From positions 1 through 64,000 of the forward strand of contig NZ_JAVDQI010000001.1 in assembly GCF_031454185.1 (NCBI RefSeq): 64,000 bases of DNA, written 5' to 3'. This document shows, one piece after another, positions 41,400 through 50,353 of the stretch (positions are counted from its first letter, which is position 1; each line of letters opens with the position of its first letter). Position numbers and translations under genes: made by a program. Below the pieces are notes generated by a model. That model was not told where the DNA came from, did no database searches, and was given only the letters and a program-made list of their open reading frames with translations. Origin of the DNA: Methanococcoides alaskense (GTDB lineage Archaea > Halobacteriota > Methanosarcinia > Methanosarcinales > Methanosarcinaceae).

Positions 41400-44064
41400 G
41401 ATTGCTGTAAGAGGATATACCCAGAAGATTAACAAATCTTCAGTTAATCCTTTTTTTAAACCAAAGGATGTTCCATTAAGGCATGATAGAGTATTAGTCT
41501 TTGATACTGAAACAACAACAGATGAATACCAGAATTTCAAGATAGGGTATTTTCAGATATACCAGGATGGGTATATTCAGCATGAAGGGTTATTCTATGA
41601 CCCTTCAATGCTAACTGAAAAAGAAGAAAAGACTTTTTCAGTCCATGCAAAAAAGAATGACATCTCCCTTTACCTTCTGGAAGAGTTCATTGATGATGTA
41701 TTTTATCCAGAGATATTCGGGTTGCATACCCTTTGTGTTGGCTTCAATCTTCCTTTTGATATAAGCAGGATCTCAATGAGAGTTGGAGATTCAAGAGGGA
41801 GAAATAAAGGAGGATTCACTTTTTATCTCTCTGAAAATAAGTTCAATCCTCCTATTATCATTAAAAAAATGGGAGGTGCCCATACTTTCAAATTTACAAC
41901 CACCAAAGAGAACAAAGGTACTGAATATTTTTCAGGATACTTCCTTGATGCTCAAACACTTGCTGAAGTACTTCTGCAATCAAAACATATCTCTCTTGCA
42001 AAAGCCGGAGAAAAGCTCAATACTCCTATCAGGAAGATGGAGGGAATTGTGCATGGTAAAGTAACGGAAAAGTATATCGATTATCTCATTCAGGATGTTG
42101 AAACAACCTATCAGATCCATGAGAAGCTTATTGATGAGCTGGATCATTACCAGATAGATATACCAAAAACCAGAATATACAGTTCAGCATCAATCGGGAA
42201 ACATTCTCTTAAACAATTGGGTATCAAACCATTTTTAGATCTTAACCCGGATTTTCCTTCAGAAATAATTGGAAACATCATGACTTCTTACTATGGAGGA
42301 AGATGTGAATGTAAGATCCGGAAAGTACCTGTTAAAGTAACAACTCTTGATTTTACAAGCATGTATCCAACCGTTACTATGGTGATGGATCTCTGGAAAT
42401 TCATGATAGCTGAATCTCTTGAAACAGAAGATGTTACTGAAGAAATTAAGGATCTGTTATCAAAACTTAACCTTCCATATCTTCAAAATAAGGGCAACTG
42501 GACAGATTTTGTTGTTATGGTTAAGTTGCAACCAGAAGGCGATATATTACCAGTAAGGATGGATTATAAGGGTTCTAATACAGGTTATAACGTAGGGGTT
42601 AATTACCTAACTTCAGATAAGGATTTGTGGTATGCTCTGCCTGATGTTATAGCCTCAGTTATTTTAACTGGCAAAGTTCCAAAGATTGTTGAAGCTATCA
42701 GGTATATTCCAAAGGGTATTCAAAAAGGATTAAGGAAAAGTCAGATACTTGGAATTGATATTGATCCTGCAAAGGATAATCTTGTTCAGGTACTTGTTGA
42801 AGAAAGGCAGAATATCAAGCTTCAGATGAAGGATATTAGCAAGGAAAAGCCTGAGTATCAACAATTAAAGAGTAGGGCACAGGCTATCAAAATACTTGTT
42901 AATGCTATGAGCTATGGGATCTTCATTGAGCTTAATCCAGAGGATAAGAAAACCGATATTCAGGTTTATGGTTTGGATGATTTCAATACTTCTGAAAACA
43001 GGTATGAGAAGGCCGGAAATTATTTTCATCCTTTACTTGCTGTCATGATTACAGCAGGATCTAAACTGTTCTTGGCAATGGCTGAAGCTAAAGTAAAGGA
43101 GCTTGGTTCAGTTCATGCTTATATGGATACTGATTCTATCTTTGTTCCTCCTGAACATGCTCAGGAGATCATAGATTATTTCCAACCTCTTAATCCCTAC
43201 AGCCTTGATATTGATCTGTTGAAAGCTGAGAAGGAGGATGTGTGGTTTTATGGAATCTCATCAAAAAGATATGCTCTTTACACTTATGAGAATAAAAAGA
43301 TCAAGTTCATGGAAGGAGAGAGATCTTTCAAATTGCATGGCCTTGGGCATTTAACAAACCCGTTTCCAAAGGCTGTTGATGATTGGCAGGCTGAAATATG
43401 GGAAGATATTCTCAAATTGAATTATGATAATATCTCGGAATTGGATATTGAAGAGAAGTATTCAGGATTGTATGCTATCTCAAGACTTACTGTTTCAACT
43501 GCTAATGTCCTGAGAAGATTCAAGAGATTTAATGCAGGCAAGGAATGGAAAGACCAGATCAAGCCGTTCAACTTCTATCTTGTAGGATTCCAGGTATTTG
43601 AAGAAAACGGGAAGGCAGTAAAGCCTTTAATGCCTTTTTCCACAGATTATCAGAAGGCTGTTTATGAGCCATTCATTGATTATGAAACAGGGGATATAAA
43701 GGAAGGATTTCATTATTTCAAGTCTTTAAGCAGGACAATAATGCAATATGCTGAACACCTTGAGCATAAGTTCGATGGAGATAGTGGGGTTCTTGAGAGA
43801 AAGCATGTCCATGCAGACGGAGTTGTTTACATTGGCAAGGAGGCCAATAGCATTGATGAACAGGAATTGAATGTGAAGCAGGCTCAAGCGTTCCTGAATA
43901 AGAAAGAAATCATGCATAATATACTTTATTTATCTCAAAAAAAGGCTGAGGAATGGGGAGTAGATAGGAAGACATTTCAGAGAATCAAGAAGAGGATTAT
44001 TGAGAATGGTGACATTAAATTGAATACTGTTGCTGTAAAAAAGCTAGCTTCATTTTTTACTTAA
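41392..44064 (+). CDS. polB: Family B DNA polymerase of mobile module 2
   Basis: This 890-residue polymerase has Exo I FDTETTTDEYQ near 37, Exo II GFNLPFDISR near 118, motif A DFTSMYPTV near 320, motif B KILVNAMSYG near 500, motif C YMDTDSIF near 576 and SSKRYALYT. A C-terminal HTH-like segment (KKAEEWGVDRKTFQRIKKR) is shared with module 1. The two enzymes are roughly 55-60% identical by eye and all catalytic Asp residues are present, so both modules are old but still constrained. Codon use is less biased than in the metabolic genes around it. The polymerase belongs to a mobile element rather than the chromosome's replisome. Confidence 0.9.
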   Translation: MSKIAVRGYTQKINKSSVNPFFKPKDVPLRHDRVLVFDTETTTDEYQNFKIGYFQIYQDGYIQHEGLFYDPSMLTEKEEKTFSVHAKKNDISLYLLEEFIDDVFYPEIFGLHTLCVGFNLPFDISRISMRVGDSRGRNKGGFTFYLSENKFNPPIIIKKMGGAHTFKFTTTKENKGTEYFSGYFLDAQTLAEVLLQSKHISLAKAGEKLNTPIRKMEGIVHGKVTEKYIDYLIQDVETTYQIHEKLIDELDHYQIDIPKTRIYSSASIGKHSLKQLGIKPFLDLNPDFPSEIIGNIMTSYYGGRCECKIRKVPVKVTTLDFTSMYPTVTMVMDLWKFMIAESLETEDVTEEIKDLLSKLNLPYLQNKGNWTDFVVMVKLQPEGDILPVRMDYKGSNTGYNVGVNYLTSDKDLWYALPDVIASVILTGKVPKIVEAIRYIPKGIQKGLRKSQILGIDIDPAKDNLVQVLVEERQNIKLQMKDISKEKPEYQQLKSRAQAIKILVNAMSYGIFIELNPEDKKTDIQVYGLDDFNTSENRYEKAGNYFHPLLAVMITAGSKLFLAMAEAKVKELGSVHAYMDTDSIFVPPEHAQEIIDYFQPLNPYSLDIDLLKAEKEDVWFYGISSKRYALYTYENKKIKFMEGERSFKLHGLGHLTNPFPKAVDDWQAEIWEDILKLNYDNISELDIEEKYSGLYAISRLTVSTANVLRRFKRFNAGKEWKDQIKPFNFYLVGFQVFEENGKAVKPLMPFSTDYQKAVYEPFIDYETGDIKEGFHYFKSLSRTIMQYAEHLEHKFDGDSGVLERKHVHADGVVYIGKEANSIDEQELNVKQAQAFLNKKEIMHNILYLSQKKAEEWGVDRKTFQRIKKRIIENGDIKLNTVAVKKLASFFT

Positions 44065-44200
44065 TTCAACATAATGTTGCCTTTTTTTGGGCCACAAAAA
44101 TCTTCAAAGTTATTTGTTCACTTAGAAACATTATTTGTAGCCTTGTTTTTATAGGCACAAAACATGTCCACAGATTTTACAGAAAACTTTATAATATATA

Positions 44201-44219
44201 CAGATTATACAGTAATCTG
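44201..44219. promoter_or_regulatory. Inverted repeat before the RHH regulator
   Basis: CAGATTA and TAATCTG (44201-44207, 44213-44219) flank TACAG, and CAGATT(T/A)TACAG is also repeated directly at 44171 and 44201. They lie just before the RHH gene start at 44227, a typical place for autoregulation. Confidence 0.5.
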
Positions 44220-44226
44220 TGATAAT

Positions 44227-44631
44227 ATGGTCAAGAATATAACCGTTGGTATTTCGGATGAACTCTCGAATAAAATGGAAGAATTTAAAGAAGTCAATTG
44301 GTCGGCAATCACTAGACTTTGCATTGAACGATACATAAATCAGAGATCTTCAGATCGACTTGAAAATGCACTAGCAGAGGTGCAATCCAAGAAGGATATT
44401 GAATTTAAGCAGGGCTTTAATTTTCTTCTTGCTAATATTAAAAAAGTCAATTTAGACAAACTTGAATACGTTGCGAATTTTGAACCCACAGATCCATATG
44501 AACAAGAAAATCTTCTCAATTATTTAAGAGAAATTGCTAGCGATATAAATCCTTCTTCAGTGGATCCTATAAATACGCAGTTCCTCTACGGTATGCAGTC
44601 TTCTGTTAAAGAAATTCTTAAAAGGTCTTGA
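44227..44631 (+). CDS. Ribbon-helix-helix antitoxin-like protein
   Basis: This 134-residue protein begins MVKNITVGISDELSNKMEEF and continues with NWSAITRLCIERYI. It is an RHH DNA-binding domain of the VapB/CopG sort, followed by a helical C-terminal half of about 85 residues without a recognised toxin-binding motif. The ATG at 44227 is chosen because the RHH strand must be near the N terminus; the longer frame runs through the operator region. No obvious toxin gene is adjacent, although an HNH protein follows 113 bases later. An autoregulated DNA-binding protein of the integrated element is the safest description. Confidence 0.65.
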   Translation: MVKNITVGISDELSNKMEEFKEVNWSAITRLCIERYINQRSSDRLENALAEVQSKKDIEFKQGFNFLLANIKKVNLDKLEYVANFEPTDPYEQENLLNYLREIASDINPSSVDPINTQFLYGMQSSVKEILKRS

Positions 44632-44744
44632 TAACTTGCAAGGATGGACTTTGATTAACAAGCATTCAAGTTTCCTTGGAAACTAAACACGATTTTAAAA
44701 TCAAGTTTTGGAAACGGTTTCTAGCAATAAAAAGGGGTAATTGA

Positions 44745-45395
44745 ATGGATGAAAGTGAGAATAAAATCTTTAGAGATGGTTTCAAAAATAATGACAATTA
44801 TGAAACAGTTGCAAAAAAAATCAACGATTATCGGCAGCAAAAAGGGGCAAGAAAGTGCTTTATTGTCCAGTCTCCTGGTGGAATTCCATATAGATATTCA
44901 GAATTAGGATTAATTTCAAACGAAAAAGCAAAACAAGAACATAGTAATTTCAAAAAACAACACAATAAAATGAGAAAAAAAGAGAGAACGAATTCAAATA
45001 ATAAATCATGGTACAAACAAAGAAAGTTGGCATTAGAAAGGGATCTCAATCAATGCAAGATTTGTGAATCTACTGAAAAATTGCATGTCCACCATATAAC
45101 GCCCTTTAAAGAATCCAAATCACACGAAATTAATAATTTAATTACTTTGTGTGGTCAATGTCATGTGATTGTAGGCAAAAATAAACTTTGGATTTCTGCT
45201 CATTGGGTAGACTATAGTCCAAAAAAGGTTTTTCATAACATCATCTCAAAATATTTGCACATCGTTTCTGGAATGGGATACGAAGTTGCTGTTGGTAAAG
45301 GATCCTCCTCATATAATGGCCCATATTTAGTATGGAAAGTTGGGGAAAAGGGAACTTTAGACATTAAATACGATGAAACGCTTGAGAAAAAATGA
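44745..45395 (+). CDS. HNH endonuclease
   Basis: This 216-residue protein has a basic, Asn/Lys-rich N-terminal half and a canonical HNH core at about residues 103-142: CKICESTEKLHVHHI, then NNLITLCGQCHVIVG. The first His pair and the final His are present, so it should be active. The last 60 residues form a separate small domain (WKVGEKGTLDIKYDE) of unknown type. It has its own GGGGTAATTG leader and a T-run after the stop. It could be a homing or restriction nuclease carried by the mobile region. No partner methylase is adjacent. Confidence 0.75.
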   Translation: MDESENKIFRDGFKNNDNYETVAKKINDYRQQKGARKCFIVQSPGGIPYRYSELGLISNEKAKQEHSNFKKQHNKMRKKERTNSNNKSWYKQRKLALERDLNQCKICESTEKLHVHHITPFKESKSHEINNLITLCGQCHVIVGKNKLWISAHWVDYSPKKVFHNIISKYLHIVSGMGYEVAVGKGSSSYNGPYLVWKVGEKGTLDIKYDETLEKK

Positions 45396-45464
45396 AAAGG
45401 TAAATCGATTTACTCTTTTTTTACATATTTTTCTTGTTTAATTAAAGAGTGGCATTTTTACAAG

Positions 45465-45504
45465 TTAACTATATCCCCGTATAGAAAGTGGGGGATATAG
45501 TTAA
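45465..45504. repeat. Perfect 14-bp inverted repeat
   Basis: TTAACTATATCCCC (45465-45478) and GGGGATATAGTTAA (45491-45504) pair perfectly across 12 bases, between the HNH and peroxiredoxin genes. It lies 70 bases after the HNH stop and is not followed by a T-run. It could be a bidirectional terminator, an operator or the footprint of an element. Confidence 0.6.
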
Positions 45505-45600
45505 TGCTAATTTTTTGTGCGCTTGCTCAAAATGAGATTGAATTTAACATTGATTTATAATTATTATTATAGATTTTTAAAAATTGAATATACAATGCAT

Positions 45601-45615
45601 GTTAACAGTGTTAAT
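45601..45615. promoter_or_regulatory. Operator-like palindrome before the peroxiredoxin gene
   Basis: GTTAACAGTGTTAAT differs by one base from the site at 13726-13740 before mts copy 1. It lies about 10 bases upstream of a TATA-like AGTTATATATGG, so it is placed to regulate transcription. Confidence 0.45.
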
Positions 45616-45686
45616 TATATACAAAAGTTATATATGGAAATATATCAAATTTAGCATACAAAATTGTATAATGGAGTGACTTAACA

Positions 45687-46373
45687 ATGAGTGAAAATGA
45701 AAATGTGGAGCGTGTCACCATGCCCCTTATAGGTGATGATGCACCGTCCTTTACAGCAAAAACAACACAGGGTGAAATAAACTTCCCTGACGATTATCAG
45801 GGTAAATGGGTGATACTTTTTAGCCATCCAGCAGATTTCACCCCAGTATGTACAACTGAGTTCATGACCTTTGCAAGCATGCAGAATGAATTCAGGGAAC
45901 TGAATACAGAATTGATTGGTCTTTCAATTGACAGTATATATGCTCACATTGCATGGCTTCGTACGATCAAGGAGAAGATCGAGTACAAAGGAATGAAAGA
46001 TATCGAAGTTAATTTCCCTGTTATTGAAGATATTACAATGGAAGTTGCAAAGAAATTCGGCATGTTGCATCCAAATGCATCCAACACACAGGCGGTACGT
46101 GCAGTCTTTATAATGGATCCAGAAGCCAAGATACGTTGCATCCTTTACTATCCATTAGGCAATGGTCGTAATATGGATGAGATCAAACGTATTGTGCTTG
46201 CAATGCAGAAATCCGATGCAGAAAATATTGCAACACCTGCAAACTGGCAACCAGGTGAAGATGTAATTATTCCACCTCCAGGTTCATGTGGAACAGCTAA
46301 GGAAAGGGTTGAAACAGAAGAAGATGGGAAATATTGTCTTGACTGGTTCATTTGTTTCAAAAAAGAATCCTGA
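45687..46373 (+). CDS. Peroxiredoxin (archaeal Prx6-type)
   Basis: This 228-residue cytoplasmic protein reduces hydroperoxides. The peroxidatic Cys55 lies in the motif DFTPVCTTE, Arg and Thr neighbours are conserved (NTQAVRAVFIMDP), and the C-terminal arm carries extra Cys residues (PPGSCGTAK and YCLDWFICF) as in archaeal Prx6 enzymes, which use a C-terminal resolving Cys. Length is normal for the family. It has a TATA-like box and palindromic site upstream and a good hairpin/T-run terminator downstream, so it is monocistronic. It probably protects this strict anaerobe, and perhaps its corrinoid enzymes, from oxygen exposure. Confidence 0.92.
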   Translation: MSENENVERVTMPLIGDDAPSFTAKTTQGEINFPDDYQGKWVILFSHPADFTPVCTTEFMTFASMQNEFRELNTELIGLSIDSIYAHIAWLRTIKEKIEYKGMKDIEVNFPVIEDITMEVAKKFGMLHPNASNTQAVRAVFIMDPEAKIRCILYYPLGNGRNMDEIKRIVLAMQKSDAENIATPANWQPGEDVIIPPPGSCGTAKERVETEEDGKYCLDWFICFKKES

Positions 46374-46400
46374 ATGAACAGACCTGTGCATAATTTATGG

Positions 46401-46427
46401 CCACTATTTTTTAGTGGTTTTTTTTTA
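46401..46427 (+). terminator. Hairpin/T-run terminator of the peroxiredoxin gene
   Basis: CCACTA (46401-46406) pairs with TAGTGG (46412-46417), followed by a T-run of about ten bases, 27 bases after the stop. Confidence 0.7.
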
Positions 46428-46474
46428 ATTAAGTTATTTACTTTTACATAAGGAATTGATGGACTCCAATATGT

Positions 46475-46640
46475 CCAACCTCTCCCTAACATGAGTTTTG
46501 AAAGTGAATAGCTTATCATTCTTAGCTTTTTACTTCATGTAATGCAATCTCAATTAGAGGATAGAGATTGAATTGGATATGTATTGTACTGATCATGAAC
46601 ATTTGTATTTCGTGAAAGCTTGAAGTTCGAATTATACTAC
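46475..46640 (-). repeat. Decayed cas1-tail-like repeat, copy 1
   Basis: The minus strand reads LHYMK-stop-KAKNDKLFTF, then THVRERLDILES, an eroded form of the cas1 tail at 95-216. Before it lies sequence (46573-46623) that also matches 48295-48345. It overlaps no gene. The remainder of the gap up to 46837 shows nothing clear, apart from a short frame with CPTYGNCEYKKE. Confidence 0.6.
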
Positions 46641-46837
46641 TCGCACACCAGACTGGAATATAGTTAACGTGAAAAAACCGAATTCTTCTAAAAATATCAT
46701 AAAGTGAATCATTCCTTTTTATATTCACAATTTCCATATGTTGGGCATGGTGGTAGAACATCATCATCGCTATCAAGTGTTACTTTTACAATAAGGAGTA
46801 TAAACAATTTAATTTTCATGATAGGGTTTCTATCCAC

Positions 46838-48106
46838 TTATTTTGACTTGATTCTCAGGAATGCCAATGCGACCACTGCAATACATGCCAATGCGGTGAA
46901 TCCGCTCACTGAAGTGTTGCTCTCCTCACTTTCAGCAGACGGATAAGTCTCACTATCCATGGAAACATCATCTTCTGGATATTCGCTATTGAAGTCTGCC
47001 ATCAGTTCGTTCCATTCTCCATCCCCAAGCGTCAAGACTGCTCCTGCATAGCCGTTCTGGAGAGTGATCTTCTCACCTTCATAGAGATCAATTATCTCAT
47101 TGTCTGTTGTTACCTCAACAATTCCATCCTGAACATAGATATTATCGGTTGACAGATCAGGATCGTAGAAAACTACAAACTCAGTCCCTTTAACACCCGT
47201 TACGCATGTAGGAGTAGTAACGAAAAGATCCACCCCAGCCAATTTCTGAACTTTCATCCAGACTCCACCAAAAAAGAGTTTGATAACCCTCATGTTTTCA
47301 TTAGTCTCTTTTTCTTCAATTTGAGTAGAGATCTCAATGTACGATTTTTCTTCCATTCTGGCACAAGATCTTCCATCATCAAATTTGAGAGTTACCATCG
47401 CTCCCCTTAATGTCCTAATTTGATCCCCTTCATGTATCCCATTCATTTCATTGATCTTCTGCCACTGGTCAGACCACGGATGCCTTACTTCCACCCGGCC
47501 TTCCAGTTCCTCAACGATCCCGACAACCTCCGTGATACTGACTTTAGGGGCCGAGATATAGTTTTCATCAACATAAACCTTTGAATGCTGCTCAATAATG
47601 GATGCAATTCCGTAATTTGAATGGTCAACAATTGATATGACAAAATCATGGTCTTTGAAAACGATCAGCTGGAAATTTATGTTGTTAATTTTAGCATCAT
47701 AAGCAATCCTGTCAAACTGCATTCCGCTTTCTGCAGCCTTTACATCCGTACCATAAAAACCTGATTCAATACCCTCGATTAATTCCTTCTGACGTAGCTG
47801 AAAAAAACTGGTTGCCTGCGCTTCTGTAAAAAGATTTGACATGGCTATCTCATAACCATATCCCGATTGCTCACCGTAAGTGAATACGACCTCTTCACCT
47901 ATTAGTTCACCGTTGGCATCATGGAGGGGATAGGCTGTCTCGGAAGTGAGTTTAAAGTTATACAAAGCTTCTGGAGAATCCGCAGCATTGCATATTGGGG
48001 TAATGCACATGAAAGATAATATTATGAGAAGCAGTGTGAAGATATTTAGTATAAGAAGTTGCTTGCGGGTAAGACTCAAATTGGCATATTTTCTATTAGA
48101 TGACAT
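46838..48106 (-). CDS. Exported FecR-domain protein with a C-terminal anchor
   Basis: This 422-residue protein has an N-terminal hydrophobic segment (about 18-38, ending in an ANA-like site, NAAD) that should act as a signal peptide. A middle region of 150 residues is unrecognised. A FecR-type beta domain follows (about 215-330, IHEGDQIRTLRGAMVTLKF and TPTCVTGVKGTEFVV), then an acidic linker. The C terminus has a transmembrane helix and a basic tail (GFTALACIAVVALAFLRIKSK shortened here to its ends), which looks like an archaeosortase or membrane anchor. It is expected on the outside of the membrane; function unknown. It is flanked by two cas1-tail-like repeats in the same orientation. Confidence 0.75.
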   Translation of the reverse strand: MSSNRKYANLSLTRKQLLILNIFTLLLIILSFMCITPICNAADSPEALYNFKLTSETAYPLHDANGELIGEEVVFTYGEQSGYGYEIAMSNLFTEAQATSFFQLRQKELIEGIESGFYGTDVKAAESGMQFDRIAYDAKINNINFQLIVFKDHDFVISIVDHSNYGIASIIEQHSKVYVDENYISAPKVSITEVVGIVEELEGRVEVRHPWSDQWQKINEMNGIHEGDQIRTLRGAMVTLKFDDGRSCARMEEKSYIEISTQIEEKETNENMRVIKLFFGGVWMKVQKLAGVDLFVTTPTCVTGVKGTEFVVFYDPDLSTDNIYVQDGIVEVTTDNEIIDLYEGEKITLQNGYAGAVLTLGDGEWNELMADFNSEYPEDDVSMDSETYPSAESEESNTSVSGFTALACIAVVALAFLRIKSK

Positions 48107-48194
48107 AATTGATTTTTGTTCCTTAAGCTAAAAGAGAATTGCGATTAAATTATGCATATTATGACTAATTCCAAAAGGTTGCTTTTTAAAAGAA

Positions 48195-48350
48195 CTTATT
48201 TTTTAACACCCCTCTTCATCCAACCTTTCCCTCACATGAGTTTTGAGAGTAAACTGTTGATCAATCTCACAATTCAATCTAAAGTTGAAAATATAATTGG
48301 ACATGTATTGTCCGGACCACAAGGATCTGTATTTTGTGAGAGTGTATAGC
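48195..48350 (-). repeat. Decayed cas1-tail-like repeat, copy 2
   Basis: The minus strand encodes DQQFTLKTHVRERLDEEGC before a stop, again the cas1 tail motif. The following 50 bases (48295-48345) match 46573-46623. The two copies lie on either side of the FecR gene, in direct orientation. Confidence 0.6.
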
Positions 48351-48502
48351 TAATAGATATGTTTGCTACTTTATTTTTAAAAAACTAAACCATCATAATG
48401 AGCATTCTAATACTGGTAAAACATATTCACAATGTATATATATTGGGGATAATATAATGTATACATAATAAGTATTGTGGATTTTTGTTGGTGGTGATGT
48501 AT

Positions 48503-49114
48503 ATGAAAGAGAAATATATCTTTAGATATGGTTTTGCTTTATTGCTGATCATCGGAATGACTGGTCTTGTTTCAGCAAGTGTAGGACCACAAGTCAATCT
48601 TGTAGACGGAATATATGAGCCAGATGAATGGGCATATGCAGATCCTACATTTGCTCAACCAAGTGACAAACTTGTCGTTACAGCAATAAATAGTAGCATC
48701 TGGCAAGGATACGCTGGAGGTCTTGCTCTTACACAAAGTGGTGGTGGCGGAACCATGGTGGTTGAAACCACAGAAGCTGCAAGCTGCTTGTATATCCAGT
48801 TTGCAAGTGATAAGAACGATGGAATCGGAATTGTCTACGTTGATGGTGAAAAAGTTTGGGAAGGCGACACCTGGGCAAATGTCAACATAGGACAGCCTCT
48901 ATCTGAACAGAATATGAGATATTTAGAAATTTCTGATCTGAGTTTTGAAAAGCATACTATTGTAATAGAAAATAAAAACTCACCTCATGTAACTGTGTAC
49001 AAGATTGGGTTTGACAGGTGCCCTCCAGAAGAGATACCAGAATTCCCAACAATTGCTCTTCCAGTAGCAGCAATAATTGGTCTCGCATTCTTCATGCAAC
49101 GCAGGAAAGAGTAA
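48503..49114 (+). CDS. PEF-CTERM surface protein
   Basis: This 203-residue secreted protein has a signal peptide (KEKYIFRYGFALLLIIGM, ending near VSAS) and an extracellular beta-rich domain of 150 residues. It closes with the archaeal sorting signal IPEFPTIALPVAAIIGLAFF plus a basic tail, which is cut and anchored by an archaeosortase. The mature domain has motifs of carbohydrate-binding jelly rolls (VYVDGEKVWEGDTW), so a surface or sugar-binding role is plausible but not shown. The ATG at 48503 follows GGTGGTGA at the usual distance. A TATA-like TATATATATT lies about 65 bases upstream. It is transcribed alone. Confidence 0.8.
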   Translation: MKEKYIFRYGFALLLIIGMTGLVSASVGPQVNLVDGIYEPDEWAYADPTFAQPSDKLVVTAINSSIWQGYAGGLALTQSGGGGTMVVETTEAASCLYIQFASDKNDGIGIVYVDGEKVWEGDTWANVNIGQPLSEQNMRYLEISDLSFEKHTIVIENKNSPHVTVYKIGFDRCPPEEIPEFPTIALPVAAIIGLAFFMQRRKE

Positions 49115-49277
49115 ACAATAACTAGTGGAGATTGAAATGTCTTCACATCTTTTTTTATTATTTTTGGCTAATACTCGAGCTTGCAATATACTGTCTCGAC
49201 AGGTAGCAGCTGGATTGTGTGAAGGTTAACAGAGTTTTTCAGTAACCATTATCATACATGGACGCCACTTCTGAACC

Positions 49278-50246
49278 ATGATTCGAAAAGTCTTATTCAT
49301 ATTGATCATTCTAACATCATTGACATTATCCGGTTGTGTCGAATCAACTGAAAATACACTTGAAACTGCAGATGAAGTACTTGCAGCTGTCGAGGGTACT
49401 ATTGAAACTGTAGAAGACATTGCTGACCAAATCGAAGATAAGCCTGCATCCGAAGAACCAACTATTGCAGCAAGCGATTCACTTGTCATCGGTGCATTCA
49501 ACGTGCAGGTCTTCGGAGTATCAAAAGCTGACAAACCAGACGTGATGAATGTACTTGCAGACATTGTACGAACATATGATGTAGTTGCAATTCAGGAGAT
49601 CAGAGATAAATCACAGACTGCTCTTCCAGAGCTTGTAGATCTTGTAAACTCCGATGGATCACGGTATGACTTTGTAGTCAGTGAAAGGCTTGGCAGAACG
49701 TCAAGCAAGGAACAATATGCATACATCTACAATACCCAAAATGCAGAAGTTACTGGTACTCCAGAAACCTACCCTGAACCTGAAGACACTGATCCATTCC
49801 ACAGACAACCATACATTGCAGCTATCAGTTCTACCCAGGGTAACTATGATGCAGTCTTGATGGTCATCCACACGGACCCAGACGAGGCCACAGAAGAGAT
49901 TAACGCATTAGATGATGTACTTGCTTATGCTCAGTCCGTTTATCCAGAAGAGGACGACTTTGTGATCATGGGTGACTTCAATGCAGACGGTTCATATTTC
50001 GATGAAGATTCAACTTCAGATCTTGAAGATTACTTCTGGGCCATCGATGACACACATGACACGACAACGAGGTCAACGGATTATACCTATGACAGAATGG
50101 TTCTGACAGATACGTCTGACCTAGTTGGGCAAGCAAATGTGTTCAGATATGACTTGGAGTATGAGCTGACAGAAGAGGAAACTGTGGCAGTATCAGATCA
50201 TTATCCGGTATATGCTGAGTTTAATGTTAGTGGTGATTTGGATTAA
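49278..50246 (+). CDS. DNase I-like lipoprotein (endonuclease/exonuclease/phosphatase fold)
   Basis: This 322-residue protein has a lipobox signal peptide (LTSLTLSGC, Cys about 20) and then an acidic linker. The EEP catalytic domain follows: GAFNVQVFG, AIQEIRDKS (metal-binding Glu), YAYIYN, MVIHTDPDEA (catalytic His), IMGDFNADGSY and a final VSDHYPVYAEF. All motifs expected of DNase I-like nucleases are present, so an extracellular, membrane-anchored nuclease is likely. It might recover phosphate or nucleosides, or degrade incoming DNA. The ATG at 49278 begins the signal peptide. The next gene is on the other strand. Confidence 0.85.
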   Translation: MIRKVLFILIILTSLTLSGCVESTENTLETADEVLAAVEGTIETVEDIADQIEDKPASEEPTIAASDSLVIGAFNVQVFGVSKADKPDVMNVLADIVRTYDVVAIQEIRDKSQTALPELVDLVNSDGSRYDFVVSERLGRTSSKEQYAYIYNTQNAEVTGTPETYPEPEDTDPFHRQPYIAAISSTQGNYDAVLMVIHTDPDEATEEINALDDVLAYAQSVYPEEDDFVIMGDFNADGSYFDEDSTSDLEDYFWAIDDTHDTTTRSTDYTYDRMVLTDTSDLVGQANVFRYDLEYELTEEETVAVSDHYPVYAEFNVSGDLD

Positions 50247-50353
50247 TCAAATATGCTGCCCTTTATAAGGGTAGCAACCATTGTGCAAAGGTTACCCAGA
50301 TAACAAAGGCGGTAAATCCATAGCCTACGACTTCATGTAATGGAGAGCTTCTT

